From: Flavobacterium sp.
GTDB lineage: Bacteria > Bacteroidota > Bacteroidia > Flavobacteriales > Flavobacteriaceae
Assembly (NCBI GenBank): GCA_030151255.1
Contig: JASLED010000066.1
Span: 1-48,995, forward strand
DNA length: 48,995 nt
Reading direction: 5' to 3'
Below the pieces are notes generated by a model that was not told the origin of the DNA, made no database searches, and saw nothing but the letters and a program-made list of their open reading frames with translations. The position numbers were made by a program, and so were the translations under genes. Positions 7,799 to 16,555 of the stretch are shown here, piece by piece; within the stretch, counting starts at the first letter, position 1; each line of letters starts with the position of its first letter.

Positions 7799-9310
7799 TT
7801 ATTTTATGTTTTGTAATACTGCATTGATATAAACAGACGGATGAGCCATTTCGAATGCTACGCGTTCTGATACTTCAAAAATCCATCTTGCATTAAATCC
7901 AATCAGCAAAGAAACACCTGCTAGTGCCACAACTGGCAATACTAAAGCTACTTTACCTGATTTTGAAAATGGTGCAAAATGATCTATTTCTTCTACATTC
8001 GGTTTTGGTAAATCTTTCCAGAAAACTTCTGCCCAAATTTTTGCTACAATAAATAATGTGATAAAACTTGCAAAGATTAATGTTCCTAACAAAAAGTATT
8101 CACGTTGTGCAAATGCTTCTTGAAACAATAAAATTTTCGGCCAAAATCCTGATAATGGTGGAATACCAACCAACGAGAATAAAATAATTGCAAACACAAT
8201 TGACAACTTTGGATAATCTTTATACAGCCCGCCTAAACGAGTAATATCTTGTGTTTCTCTAATTTTTTGAATTAATCCACTCATCATAAAAAGATTACTC
8301 TTTACAATTACGTCGTGAATTAAATAAAACACCACTCCAACAAATGCCAATTCTGTATATAATCCGATACCTGCAATTAGATATCCGATATGACATACAA
8401 TAAAATAAGACAATATTCTTCTAATATTTCTTTTATTGATAACACCAAGGGCCCCACTAATCATTGTGAAAATAGCAATTACAACAAAAACTTGTTTTAG
8501 AAAATCATCTGGCTGAAAAATAATTGTGAATACACGAAATAAAGAATACACACCTAATTTTGTAAGTAAACCGCCAAAAATAGCACCAATTGCAGAAGGT
8601 GGTGTATGATAGGATGATGGCAACCAAAAATAAAGCGGAAACACCGCAGATTTAATTCCGAAGCCTACAAAAAATAATAGTGCTGTAACGGTTACTAATC
8701 CTCTGTTTTCAACAATTGCAACCTGATGTGCTAAATCAGCTATATTTAAACTACCTGTTATACCATATAAAATACCAATTGCAGTTAAAAATATGGTAGA
8801 TGCAAGCATGTTCATCGTTACGTATTTTATAGCCGATTCCATTTGTCTTTTCTTTCCACCAAGCGTAAGTAAAACGAAAGAAGATATAATAACTACCTCA
8901 AACCAAACGTAAAGATTAAAAATATCTCCTGTAAGGAAAGCACCAAGCAATCCCATAATCAAGAAATGATAAATAATAAAATAACCATATTTAATACGAC
9001 TTTCATTAATAGCTGCGGTTGAATAAATACCTACAGCTAATGAAACAATAGCCGTAAGCATAACCATAACAGCGCTTAGCGTATCTGACACAAATGTAAT
9101 TCCGAATGGCGCTTGCCAGTTACCTAATTGAAGCGTAACACTACCATGTTGCCAAGTAGCATTAAATAATCGAATACACAATAAAAAAGCAATACTATTA
9201 CCTACTAAACTTATCGTTTTTTGCAACTGAATTTTCTTCCAAAAAATTAGAAGAATTACAGCTGTAATCATATGTACTAATATTGGGGCTAATATAAAGT
9301 TTGAAATCAT
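7799..9310 (-). CDS. mnhD: Mrp Na+/H+ antiporter subunit D (NuoM/N-like)
   Basis: A 503-residue, roughly 14-helix proton-translocating subunit related to complex I NuoM/NuoN. The two conserved charges of the channel are present: Glu138 in VWFEVV (TM5) and Lys220 in GFGIKSAVFPLYFWLP (TM7). The HTPPSAIGAI segment of the discontinuous helix follows. It overlaps mnhC by 4 nt. With MrpA it forms the ion-translocating core that exchanges cytoplasmic Na+ (or K+) for external protons, supporting pH and salt homeostasis. Confidence 0.94.
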   Translation of the reverse strand: MISNFILAPILVHMITAVILLIFWKKIQLQKTISLVGNSIAFLLCIRLFNATWQHGSVTLQLGNWQAPFGITFVSDTLSAVMVMLTAIVSLAVGIYSTAAINESRIKYGYFIIYHFLIMGLLGAFLTGDIFNLYVWFEVVIISSFVLLTLGGKKRQMESAIKYVTMNMLASTIFLTAIGILYGITGSLNIADLAHQVAIVENRGLVTVTALLFFVGFGIKSAVFPLYFWLPSSYHTPPSAIGAIFGGLLTKLGVYSLFRVFTIIFQPDDFLKQVFVVIAIFTMISGALGVINKRNIRRILSYFIVCHIGYLIAGIGLYTELAFVGVVFYLIHDVIVKSNLFMMSGLIQKIRETQDITRLGGLYKDYPKLSIVFAIILFSLVGIPPLSGFWPKILLFQEAFAQREYFLLGTLIFASFITLFIVAKIWAEVFWKDLPKPNVEEIDHFAPFSKSGKVALVLPVVALAGVSLLIGFNARWIFEVSERVAFEMAHPSVYINAVLQNIK

Positions 9311-9660
9311 ATATCTAAATCTTGAACATTTAGAGAATCTAAATCATCTGTTCCGGTTGTACTATATACTTTGTTTAACAATACAATTGCAAAAGCCGTT
9401 AATCCAAAGCTAATTACAATTGCTGTAAGAATTAATGATTGTGGAACAGGATCTGCATATGCATCTAAAAAATGCTTTTGTTCCTCATCAATGATAGGAG
9501 CTTTTCCTTTGGTAAGTTCTCCCATTAAAAAAATTAAAATATTGGCACCGTTCCCCAGCATCATCAATCCTAAAAGAAGTTTTACCATACTTCTTCTAAA
9601 CATTAAATAAATCCCTGACGAATATAATATACCTACTAAAACAACTAATAATAGTTCCAT
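9307..9660 (-). CDS. mnhC: Mrp Na+/H+ antiporter subunit C (NuoK-like)
   Basis: A 117-residue, three-helix subunit homologous to NuoK. The family pattern GLMMLGNGANILIFLMG (about residues 31-47) and PQSLILTAIVISFGLTAFAI (73-92) are both clear. Its start is 4 nt inside the typical arrangement with mnhD (overlap ATGA), and it follows mnhB by 19 nt. The C-terminus is acidic (DDLDSLNVQDLDI). Confidence 0.94.
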   Translation of the reverse strand: MELLLVVLVGILYSSGIYLMFRRSMVKLLLGLMMLGNGANILIFLMGELTKGKAPIIDEEQKHFLDAYADPVPQSLILTAIVISFGLTAFAIVLLNKVYSTTGTDDLDSLNVQDLDI

Positions 9661-9679
9661 GATAATATATTCTTATGAA

Positions 9680-10114
9680 TTAAACATTTTCAGCAATTGT
9701 AAATAAAATGGTAAGTACCACTCCAATTACAACCAAATAAACACCGATATCAAAAAATAGAGCTGTACCTACACCACCAATTACAGCTACCGAATCCGCA
9801 AACCATATTCCTGTCATAATAGGCTCTCCATAAAGTATAGGGAAAATTGCACTACAAATAGACAAGCTAAGTCCTATTCCAATTAGTTTTATTGGTTCTA
9901 ACGAAAATAAATGCAACGTATGTTTTGTACTATAAGCAAATGAATGCAATACAAAAGCGATTGATGCAATTAATCCGCCCACAAAACCACCTCCTGATAA
10001 ATAATGCCCTCGTAATAACACAAACAACGAGAACAAGATTAATAAAGGTAATAAATAGTTAGTTGCTGTTCTTAGAATAGTAGGGTCTAACTGTTTTTTA
10101 TTCTGAGATTTCAT
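9680..10114 (-). CDS. mnhB: Mrp Na+/H+ antiporter subunit B
   Basis: A 144-residue, four-helix subunit. The MnhB signature is visible in LRTATNYLLPLLILFSLFV and in the glycine-rich HYLSGGGFVGGLIAS (residues 47-61). The start overlaps the end of mnhA by 17 nt. MrpB is a separate gene here rather than fused to MrpA, so this is the seven-gene operon layout. The last residues are hydrophobic, as usual in the family. Confidence 0.93.
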   Translation of the reverse strand: MKSQNKKQLDPTILRTATNYLLPLLILFSLFVLLRGHYLSGGGFVGGLIASIAFVLHSFAYSTKHTLHLFSLEPIKLIGIGLSLSICSAIFPILYGEPIMTGIWFADSVAVIGGVGTALFFDIGVYLVVIGVVLTILFTIAENV

Positions 10115-12416
10115 CTTCTTTCGATTTGTATTTTAATAAACTATAAACTCCCAACGCAGCAATTGATAAAACAATGGTTTCTATCAAAGTATCAAAACCT
10201 CTAAAATCAACCAAAATTACGTTTACTACATTTTTACCTTTTGCCAATACATAAGCATTTTCCGCATAAAATCGGCTCACTTCTTTGTCTGCTGGCGACA
10301 CTAATGCCTGCAATGTAATTAAAGAAATCAATGTTCCGAAAGCAATTGCTATAACTGCATCTTTAAATTGTATTCGTCTATTACTCAATCGCAAAAACGG
10401 CGGAAGCTTGAATAAAACTAACACAAATAAAACCACTGTTAATGTATCAATGGCAAACTGAGTCATTGCTAAATCAGGTGCGCCATAAAAAACAAATATC
10501 AAACAGATACAATAACCTACAATTCCGGTTGCTGCAATTGCAGACAATCTTGAAGGCGTATGAATTGCGAAAAAAACTGCAATAACAATTATGATAAATA
10601 CAACCAATTCGTAAGCTCTAAACTCAGACAAATCATCCGTATTTACTTTTAAAGGAACATCTGCAAAAAGCTTATATCCTACCAAGCCAACAAAGAATAC
10701 AATAATCACCATTAGATATACGCGTAAATATCCATTTTGAAACAAACGCGTATATAAAAATGCAAAAGCTTTAAACTTATTTATTATATATGTAAAAACA
10801 GTTTTAGGAGCAACCACTTCTAAACGAACAATTACTTTTTCAGAATTATTTCTTCCTTTAAAAATAAAATAAACGGCTAAGCCTAAAATAATTGTAATAC
10901 CGCTAAATAAAAGTATTGGGGTAAATCCGTGCCATAAATGTAATTCCATAGCAATTGAACTACCATATATGGCTGTGCCAACATTTTTAAGAATTCCAAC
11001 ATTTGCTATTTGTGGAAAAAAACCAAATAACAAACTAAATCCACTCAATATTAACGGAGGTATCCATAATGATTTTGAAGGTTTAGCTACATTGACGCAT
11101 TTTTCTTTAACTACGCCAAAAAAAGGTTTAATACCTACTAAAAATCCAGCTGCACTCAGAAATACATTTACTAAAACTGAAATTCCTGTAAAAAGTAATG
11201 CCCAATCGTGAATTGGATAAGAATATGTAGCTTCATAAATAACTTCTTTTCCTAAAAATCCAAATGTTAGCGGAATACCTGCACTTGATAAAGCTGCAAT
11301 CATTGCTGCCAAAGCTACCATTGGCATAATATGACGCAATCCGCCTAATTGATTAATATCTCTTGTATGTGTTTGATGATCTACAATACCCGTAATCATA
11401 AAAAGAGCAGCTTTATACAAAGCATGTACCAATATAAAAAGTCCTGCTGCATAAATTGCTTTTTCGGTTCCAACTCCTAAGAGAAACACCAAAACTCCCA
11501 ATGCTGAAATGGTCGAAAAGGCTAAAATTCCTTTCATATCCTTCCTAAATACAGAACTTATAGCTCCGTATAACATAGTAAGTCCACCTACAATTTGCAA
11601 TGTTGTATTCCAATAAATATGATCTCCTAAAATAGGTGTAAAACGAGCTAATAAATAAATACCTGCTTTAACCATTGTTGCCGAATGTAAGTAAGCAGAA
11701 ACTGGTGTTGGTGCTTTCATGGCGCCCGGTAACCAAAAGAAAAATGGAAACTGTGCAGACTTTGTAAATGCGGCCATAAACAAGAAAAACAAAAGCAACA
11801 CGTATGAGCTACTATTTCTTAAAGCTTCTGGATTGGCTATAATTTCATGAATTGAATAAGTACCTGCTATACTGCCTGCTACTGTAGCAAATGTTAATAA
11901 GAAAAATCCACCAAAACCAGTAATTCCAAGTGCCCAAAGCGCACTTTTTCTAGCTTCTTCATCTTCATTATTAAAACCAATTAAGAAAAATGAAGTAATA
12001 CTTGTAAGCTCCCAAAAAATAAATAAAGTAATAAGATTATCTGATAATACTAAACCTAGCATTGCGCCCATGAAAAGGCCTAAATAGGCAAAAAATCGAT
12101 TGAGATAAACATGTCCTTTTAAATAATAGGTAGCGTACCAATATATCAAGGTACCAATTCCGGTAATTAACAAGGAAAACAAGAGAGAGAGACCGTCAAT
12201 TTTAAAATCTAAACTAATTCCTAGCGAAGGAATCCATTCATTTTTGAAATAAATTACTGAATCGGTATCTTTTAATTTAGAAATAAATGTTGAAAAATAA
12301 ACAAATAAACTAAAAGGAATAATAGGAATTGCGCTAGCGAACTTAAAGCGCGAAAAATCCTTTACACAGAAGGTTCCTAAAGCCAGTATAAAGGTTAATA
12401 ATAAAAGTATCAGCAT
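10098..12416 (-). CDS. mnhA: Mrp Na+/H+ antiporter subunit A (NuoL-like)
   Basis: The largest subunit, 772 residues, homologous to NuoL at its N-terminal two thirds, with the MrpA-specific C-terminal extension (about residues 560-770). Conserved ion-path residues are present: Glu136 in FIFWELTSITSF, Lys219 in AFTKSAQFPFFFWLPGAMKAP, His244 and Lys250 in YLHSATMVKAG. The segment GAPDLAMTQFAIDTLTVVLF in the C-terminal part is typical of the MrpA extension, which shares ancestry with NuoJ-like subunits. It is the first gene of the seven-gene operon. The AT-rich 130 nt upstream contain no clear TAnnTTTG box. Confidence 0.95.
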   Translation of the reverse strand: MLILLLLTFILALGTFCVKDFSRFKFASAIPIIPFSLFVYFSTFISKLKDTDSVIYFKNEWIPSLGISLDFKIDGLSLLFSLLITGIGTLIYWYATYYLKGHVYLNRFFAYLGLFMGAMLGLVLSDNLITLFIFWELTSITSFFLIGFNNEDEEARKSALWALGITGFGGFFLLTFATVAGSIAGTYSIHEIIANPEALRNSSSYVLLLFFLFMAAFTKSAQFPFFFWLPGAMKAPTPVSAYLHSATMVKAGIYLLARFTPILGDHIYWNTTLQIVGGLTMLYGAISSVFRKDMKGILAFSTISALGVLVFLLGVGTEKAIYAAGLFILVHALYKAALFMITGIVDHQTHTRDINQLGGLRHIMPMVALAAMIAALSSAGIPLTFGFLGKEVIYEATYSYPIHDWALLFTGISVLVNVFLSAAGFLVGIKPFFGVVKEKCVNVAKPSKSLWIPPLILSGFSLLFGFFPQIANVGILKNVGTAIYGSSIAMELHLWHGFTPILLFSGITIILGLAVYFIFKGRNNSEKVIVRLEVVAPKTVFTYIINKFKAFAFLYTRLFQNGYLRVYLMVIIVFFVGLVGYKLFADVPLKVNTDDLSEFRAYELVVFIIIVIAVFFAIHTPSRLSAIAATGIVGYCICLIFVFYGAPDLAMTQFAIDTLTVVLFVLVLFKLPPFLRLSNRRIQFKDAVIAIAFGTLISLITLQALVSPADKEVSRFYAENAYVLAKGKNVVNVILVDFRGFDTLIETIVLSIAALGVYSLLKYKSKEDEISE

Positions 12417-12546
12417 ATAAGAGCTTTTCTATATCTTTTATAGATAAAAAATATTATTTTTTCGAAATATGATAAATAAAATAAAAAAAAACGACAATCT
12501 TAAAAGTTAGTTGTTTTTTTTAACAAAAAAATAACCTTTTAAAAAC

Positions 12547-12582
12547 AAAAAAAGCGAGATTGAAATCAATCTCGCTTTTTTT
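12547..12582 (-). terminator. Terminator of the hpt-adk-obg operon
   Basis: A perfect 16-bp stem (12547-12562 and 12567-12582, core GCGAGATTG with CAATCTCGC) has the loop AAAT and seven-base A/T runs on both sides. It overlaps the last two bases of the obg stop codon. It also insulates the Mrp operon promoter region. Confidence 0.9.
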
Positions 12583-13579
12583 AACTATTAAGCATTTGCC
12601 ATAGTTTATCTTTCAACTCTACTAAACCTTGATTTGCTACCGCGGAAATAAACATATAAGGAACTTCTAAAACAATATCTAGTTCTGATTTCATTTCTGC
12701 TTTCAACTCATCGTCTAACATATCTGACTTTGTTATCACTAAAAGCCTATCCTTATCTAACATTTCAGCATTGTATCTCCTCAATTCATCCAACAAAATT
12801 TCATACTCTTTTCTAATATCTTGCGCATCTGCAGGAACCATAAAAAGCAAGGTTGAATTTCTTTCGATATGACGAAGAAAATAATGCCCTAATCCTTTTC
12901 CTTCTGCTGCTCCTTCAATAATTCCAGGAATATCAGCTATTACAAACGATTTATAATCTCTGTATGCTACAATTCCTAAATTTGGTTTTAGAGTTGTAAA
13001 CGGATAATCGGCAATTTTAGGTTTTGCCGAAGTTAATACCGACAATAATGTTGATTTACCAGCGTTTGGAAAACCTACTAATCCAACATCTGCTAAAACT
13101 TTTAATTCTAAAACAACATCAAGCTCTGTTCCTGGTATACCAGGTTGAGAATATCTTGGTGTTTGATTAGTTGATGTTCTAAAATGCCAGTTTCCTAACC
13201 CTCCTTTTCCTCCTTTTGCAAGGATTCTTTTCTCGTTATTTTCTGTTATTTCAAATAATACTTCGCCAGTTTCTTTGTCTTTTACTACTGTACCTAACGG
13301 AACTTCGATAATTCTATCTTCTCCATCTGCTCCAGTACTTCTAGAACTTCCTCCATCTCCACCATGTCCAGCTTTAATGTGTCGCTGAAATTTTAAATGA
13401 AAAAGTGTCCAAAGCCCTTCGTTACCTACAATATATACATGTCCACCACGACCACCATCTCCACCGTCGGGTCCTCCTTTTTCAATAAATTTCTCACGGT
13501 GTAAGTGCATCGATCCTTTTCCACCTTTACCTGAGGCTACATATATTTTTACGTAGTCCACAAAATTCCCTTCAGTCAT
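12581..13579 (-). CDS. obg: GTPase Obg (CgtA)
   Basis: A ribosome-associated GTPase acting in large-subunit assembly and stress control. The N-terminal Obg fold is glycine-rich (GKGGKGS, GGPDGGDGGRGGHV, residues about 1-158). The G domain has G1 GFPNAGKS (169-176), G3 DIPG (216-219), G4 TKSD (283-286) and G5 SAV (312-314). At 332 residues it lacks the long C-terminal OCT domain of some firmicute forms, as is usual in Bacteroidota. It lies 37 nt downstream of adk and closes the operon with a strong hairpin. The stop codon overlaps the terminator stem. Confidence 0.97.
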   Translation of the reverse strand: MTEGNFVDYVKIYVASGKGGKGSMHLHREKFIEKGGPDGGDGGRGGHVYIVGNEGLWTLFHLKFQRHIKAGHGGDGGSSRSTGADGEDRIIEVPLGTVVKDKETGEVLFEITENNEKRILAKGGKGGLGNWHFRTSTNQTPRYSQPGIPGTELDVVLELKVLADVGLVGFPNAGKSTLLSVLTSAKPKIADYPFTTLKPNLGIVAYRDYKSFVIADIPGIIEGAAEGKGLGHYFLRHIERNSTLLFMVPADAQDIRKEYEILLDELRRYNAEMLDKDRLLVITKSDMLDDELKAEMKSELDIVLEVPYMFISAVANQGLVELKDKLWQMLNS

Positions 13580-13616
13580 CTTTTTGTATTATTTCGATCT
13601 GTTTTATTTTAAAACA

Positions 13617-14192
13617 CTATACAATAGCGTCAATAACAGTACTTAATCTATTTGTAATTTCTTCGATAGTACCAATACCATTAACAGCAATATATTTATC
13701 TTTACTGATATAATAATCAATTAAAGGGGCTGTTTTTTCATTGTATTCTGTATATCGAGTTCTTATTTTTTCTTCGTCTTGATCATCAGCTCTTCCGCTT
13801 GTTTTTCCTCTTTCTAAAATTCTTGCTACCAAAACATCGTCATCTGCTTCTAAACCAACTGTGCCTACAAAGTTAATTCCTTTTTCTGTCAACAATATTT
13901 CTAATGCTTCAGCTTGCTTAATAGTTCTTGGAAAACCATCAAATAAAAAACCAGCTTTATCCATATTTTTAGCTACTTCTGCCGCCAACATATCAATTGT
14001 TAATGAATCTGGAACTAATTCTCCATTATCCATAAACACCTTTGCTTGCTTTCCTAATTCTGTTTCATTTTTTAGATTATAACGAAACACATCTCCAGTA
14101 GAAATATGAGTTAAATTGTATTTTTCTTTAAGAAATTCTGCTTGTGTGCCTTTACCTGCACCAGGTTTTCCAAATAAAACGATTGCAATCAT
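13617..14192 (-). CDS. adk: Adenylate kinase, short-LID form
   Basis: Converts ATP + AMP to two ADP in the cytoplasm. The P-loop GKPGAGKGT is at residues 8-16, the AMP-binding DGFPRT at 85-90, and the RGKTSGRADDQDEEKIRTR stretch at about 128-146 forms a short LID without the zinc-finger insertion. The length of 191 residues agrees with the short-type family. It follows hpt by 29 nt and precedes obg by 37 nt, a gene order that couples purine salvage with nucleotide balance. Nothing is unusual in the active-site motifs. Confidence 0.97.
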   Translation of the reverse strand: MIAIVLFGKPGAGKGTQAEFLKEKYNLTHISTGDVFRYNLKNETELGKQAKVFMDNGELVPDSLTIDMLAAEVAKNMDKAGFLFDGFPRTIKQAEALEILLTEKGINFVGTVGLEADDDVLVARILERGKTSGRADDQDEEKIRTRYTEYNEKTAPLIDYYISKDKYIAVNGIGTIEEITNRLSTVIDAIV

Positions 14193-14221
14193 GCTTCTTT
14201 ATTAATGCTGTTAATGTTATA

Positions 14222-14752
14222 TTATTTAATTTGATAGATAGATGGAATATTTCTACCGTGTTTATCATAGTCCATTCCGTATCCAACAATAAATTTATTT
14301 TCAATTTCGAATGCTACATAATCCAACTTAATGTCTTTTGTGTATGCTTCTGGCTTCAAACAAAGTGTACAAATTTTAATTTCTTTTGTGCGCTGTTGTT
14401 CAAATAATTTTTTTAAAGCTACTAATGTATTTCCTGTATCTACAATATCTTCTATTATTACCACACGTCTATCTGTTACATCAATATCCAATCCTAATAA
14501 TTGATTAACTTGATTAGTAGATTGAGTGCCAATATATGAAGCCATTTTCACAAAACTCATTTCACATTCGCCCTTAAAATGTTTTACCAAATCAGATACT
14601 ACCATAAATGAACCGTTTAGCACACCTATAAATACTGGTACTTCGCCGTTCATATCTTCTAAAATCTGATTAGCAATTTCTTTTAATCTTTCTTGAATTT
14701 GTTTCTCTGAAATAAAAGGAACAAAAGTCTTGTCTAAAACCTGTATTTCCAT
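14222..14752 (-). CDS. hpt: Hypoxanthine phosphoribosyltransferase
   Basis: Salvages hypoxanthine (and guanine) with PRPP to give IMP (GMP). The PRPP-binding signature IIEDIVDTGNTL lies near residues 99-110, with the flexible-loop SYIGTQST and the C-terminal VGYGMDY base-binding motif also present. A longer in-frame opening exists from a TTG at 14785, but a TATATTTG promoter box covers 14775-14782, so translation must start at the ATG at 14752, giving 176 residues with normal family length (MEIQVLDKTF). It is the first gene of the hpt-adk-obg operon. Confidence 0.95.
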   Translation of the reverse strand: MEIQVLDKTFVPFISEKQIQERLKEIANQILEDMNGEVPVFIGVLNGSFMVVSDLVKHFKGECEMSFVKMASYIGTQSTNQVNQLLGLDIDVTDRRVVIIEDIVDTGNTLVALKKLFEQQRTKEIKICTLCLKPEAYTKDIKLDYVAFEIENKFIVGYGMDYDKHGRNIPSIYQIK

Positions 14753-14774
14753 AAGTATTGATTGTGATAAGTTG

Positions 14775-14782
14775 CAAATATA
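14775..14782 (-). promoter_or_regulatory. -7 promoter box of hpt-adk-obg
   Basis: TATATTTG on the minus strand matches TAnnTTTG exactly and would start transcription near 14771, giving a leader of about 19 nt before the ATG at 14752. No clear -33 TTG is seen. Its position rules out the upstream TTG start of hpt. Confidence 0.6.
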
Positions 14783-14947
14783 CAAAAAAGATACTCCTAA
14801 ACTGCATTATAAAAATTGAAATAACGGAATGTATTTTAAAAACTAATTACTAAAAGTGCAAAAAAACTAAATCAAAACAGACATCTTTTTTGGTGGTGAA
14901 AAGAGATTTTTAGTACCTAAAATGATTCAACTAAAAAGTAATTAAAG

Positions 14948-15104
14948 CAAAAAACGTAGCATATTGCTATGCTACGTCTAAAACAAACTAATTCAATCTA
15001 ACTCTAAAACCAAGCTAATAAGTTTTATCGTTGCGATTACTGTTTATGAATCCTAACGAATAGAAATCCACAATATTATTAACTAGAATTACCTACTTAC
15101 AAGA
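14948..15104 (-). ncRNA. Probable small structured RNA between hpt and purK
   Basis: A free-standing transcription unit on the minus strand that encodes no protein. It has a TATATTTG promoter box (15108-15115), about 150 nt of sequence, and a terminator hairpin (14954-14977) followed on the minus strand by a T-rich tail. The hairpin cannot serve hpt (which starts downstream of it) or purK (opposite strand). Nested complementary segments suggest a long rod: 15086-15091 with 14989-14994, 15076-15083 with 15014-15021 (8 bp, one G-U), and 15055-15059 with 15028-15032. The size and rod-like form would fit a 6S-like RNA or a lineage-specific small RNA, but I recognise no family. Ends are estimated from the promoter and terminator. 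Confidence 0.45.
14954..14977 (-). terminator. Terminator hairpin of the candidate small RNA
   Basis: A perfect 10-bp stem, ACGTAGCATA (14954-14963) and TATGCTACGT (14968-14977), has a TTGC loop. On the minus strand it is followed by TTTTTTGCTTT, a good U tract; on the plus strand no U tract follows, so it acts leftward only. Confidence 0.65.
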
Positions 15105-15107
15105 ACA

Positions 15108-15115
15108 CAAATATA
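15108..15115 (-). promoter_or_regulatory. -7 promoter box of the candidate small RNA
   Basis: TATATTTG on the minus strand is identical to the hpt box. A TTG lies further upstream (15146-15148), but the 30-nt spacing is too long for a standard -33 element. The predicted start of transcription is near 15104. Confidence 0.5.
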
Positions 15116-15340
15116 AATAAAAAATTAACTTAAAAAAATATTTAACAATAGTTTTAAAATAAATTAAACATAAAACTAAACAAATAATCAAACATATAAA
15201 TTAATCAAAAACACAAAAAATATAATTTAAAATAATATTGTAACATATAAAACACAGAATATTACTATTTTTAATTTAACATTAAGTGATATAAAAATGT
15301 ATTTTAATAAACATGCTATAAACTATTTTTCGATTTCTGT
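15116..15340. other. AT-rich spacer upstream of purK
   Basis: About 225 nt with almost no G or C. I see no open frame, no hairpin of note and no PurR-like or riboswitch-like element. It separates the small-RNA promoter from the purK promoter. Confidence 0.6.
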
Positions 15341-15374
15341 TTTTGCATAGCTAAGTCTAATTACTGTATCTTTG
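15341..15374 (+). promoter_or_regulatory. Promoter of purK-purE
   Basis: TTTTG (15341-15345) and TATCTTTG (15367-15374) are separated by 21 nt, a full Bacteroidota promoter. The predicted transcript starts near 15378, about 20 nt before the ATG of purK at 15398, and rules out an upstream GTG at 15374. Confidence 0.7.
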
Positions 15375-15397
15375 TGCAAACACAATTAAACAACACA

Positions 15398-16552
15398 ATG
15401 AATTATTTTTCAACTAATTTCCGTTTAGGTATTTTAGGCGGTGGACAATTGGGTAAAATGCTTTTGTCTGACACCCGAAAATTTGACATCGCAACTCTTG
15501 TATTAGACCCAAGCAAAGAAGCTCCAGCACAGTACGGCGCGTTTGAGTTTTTTCAGGGCGATTTAATGGACTACAACACAGTTTATACATTCGGAAAAAA
15601 AGTAAATACACTTACAATTGAAATTGAAGGTGTAAATCTTGACGCCTTAGATCAATTAGAAAAAGAAGGAATACAAGTGCATCCAAATGCATCAACACTT
15701 CGATTAATTCAAAATAAAGGAAAGCAAAAAGATTTTTATACCAAACACAATATTCCAACAGCACCTTATCAGCGTTTTGCTACAAAACAAGATTTATCAA
15801 CTGCTTTAGAGCAAGGAAAGATAACTTTGCCATTTGTATGGAAATCGGCTCAATTTGGCTACGATGGAAATGGAGTAAAAGTAATTCGAACTACTTCTGA
15901 CTTAGAAAAATTAGCCGAAGTAGAATGTATTGCTGAAAAAATGATTCCGTTTAAAAATGAGCTTGCCGTAATTGTTGCACGTTCTGTATCTGGAGAAATC
16001 AAAACTTTTCCTGTTGTAGAAATGGAATTTCACCCAGAAGCAAATCAGGTAGAATATGTTATTTGCCCAGCTAGAATTGACGAAAAAGTAGCCGAAAAAG
16101 CAAGAGCAATAGCATTGCAAGTTTCTGAAAAATTTAATCATGTTGGATTATTGGCTGTAGAAATGTTTCAGACCGAAGACGATGATATTTTAGTTAACGA
16201 AGTTGCACCAAGACCACACAATTCTGGCCATTATTCTATTGAAGCAAGTTATACTTCACAATTTGAACAACACATTCGCGCAATTTTAAATTTACCTCTT
16301 GGAGATACCGATAGTAAAGTTGCTGGCATTATGGTAAACTTAGTAGGTGCCGAAGGATACAACGGACCTGTTTTTTATGAAGGCATGAACGAGATATTAG
16401 CTATTCCAGGAGTTACTCCTCATATTTACGGAAAAAGCGAAACAAGACCTTTTCGAAAAATGGGACACGTAACTATTGTAAATAGCGATATGGCAAAAGC
16501 AAGAGAAATTGCTCAAAAAGTAAAAGAAACAATCAAAGTAATTAGCAAATAA
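15398..16552 (+). CDS. purK: 5-(carboxyamino)imidazole ribonucleotide synthase
   Basis: An ATP-grasp enzyme that carboxylates AIR with bicarbonate and ATP to N5-CAIR in de novo purine synthesis. The N-terminal GILGGGQLGKML is at about residues 11-22, and the ATP-grasp core includes VWKSAQFGYDGNGVKV and the metal-binding LLAVEMF...VNEVAPRPHNSGH. The frame extends upstream to a GTG at 15374, but that codon overlaps the -7 box, so the ATG at 15398 is chosen, giving 384 residues. It is followed after 3 nt by purE, the enzyme that uses its product. Confidence 0.97.
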   Translation: MNYFSTNFRLGILGGGQLGKMLLSDTRKFDIATLVLDPSKEAPAQYGAFEFFQGDLMDYNTVYTFGKKVNTLTIEIEGVNLDALDQLEKEGIQVHPNASTLRLIQNKGKQKDFYTKHNIPTAPYQRFATKQDLSTALEQGKITLPFVWKSAQFGYDGNGVKVIRTTSDLEKLAEVECIAEKMIPFKNELAVIVARSVSGEIKTFPVVEMEFHPEANQVEYVICPARIDEKVAEKARAIALQVSEKFNHVGLLAVEMFQTEDDDILVNEVAPRPHNSGHYSIEASYTSQFEQHIRAILNLPLGDTDSKVAGIMVNLVGAEGYNGPVFYEGMNEILAIPGVTPHIYGKSETRPFRKMGHVTIVNSDMAKAREIAQKVKETIKVISK

Positions 16553-16555
16553 ATT

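Noticed and set aside
14883..14911. A hairpin (ATCTTTTTT / AAAAGAGAT, loop GGTGGTG) followed by five T on the plus strand.
   Set aside because: It looks like a terminator but no plus-strand gene lies upstream; the stem is U-A rich and weak. It may be a remnant or chance.
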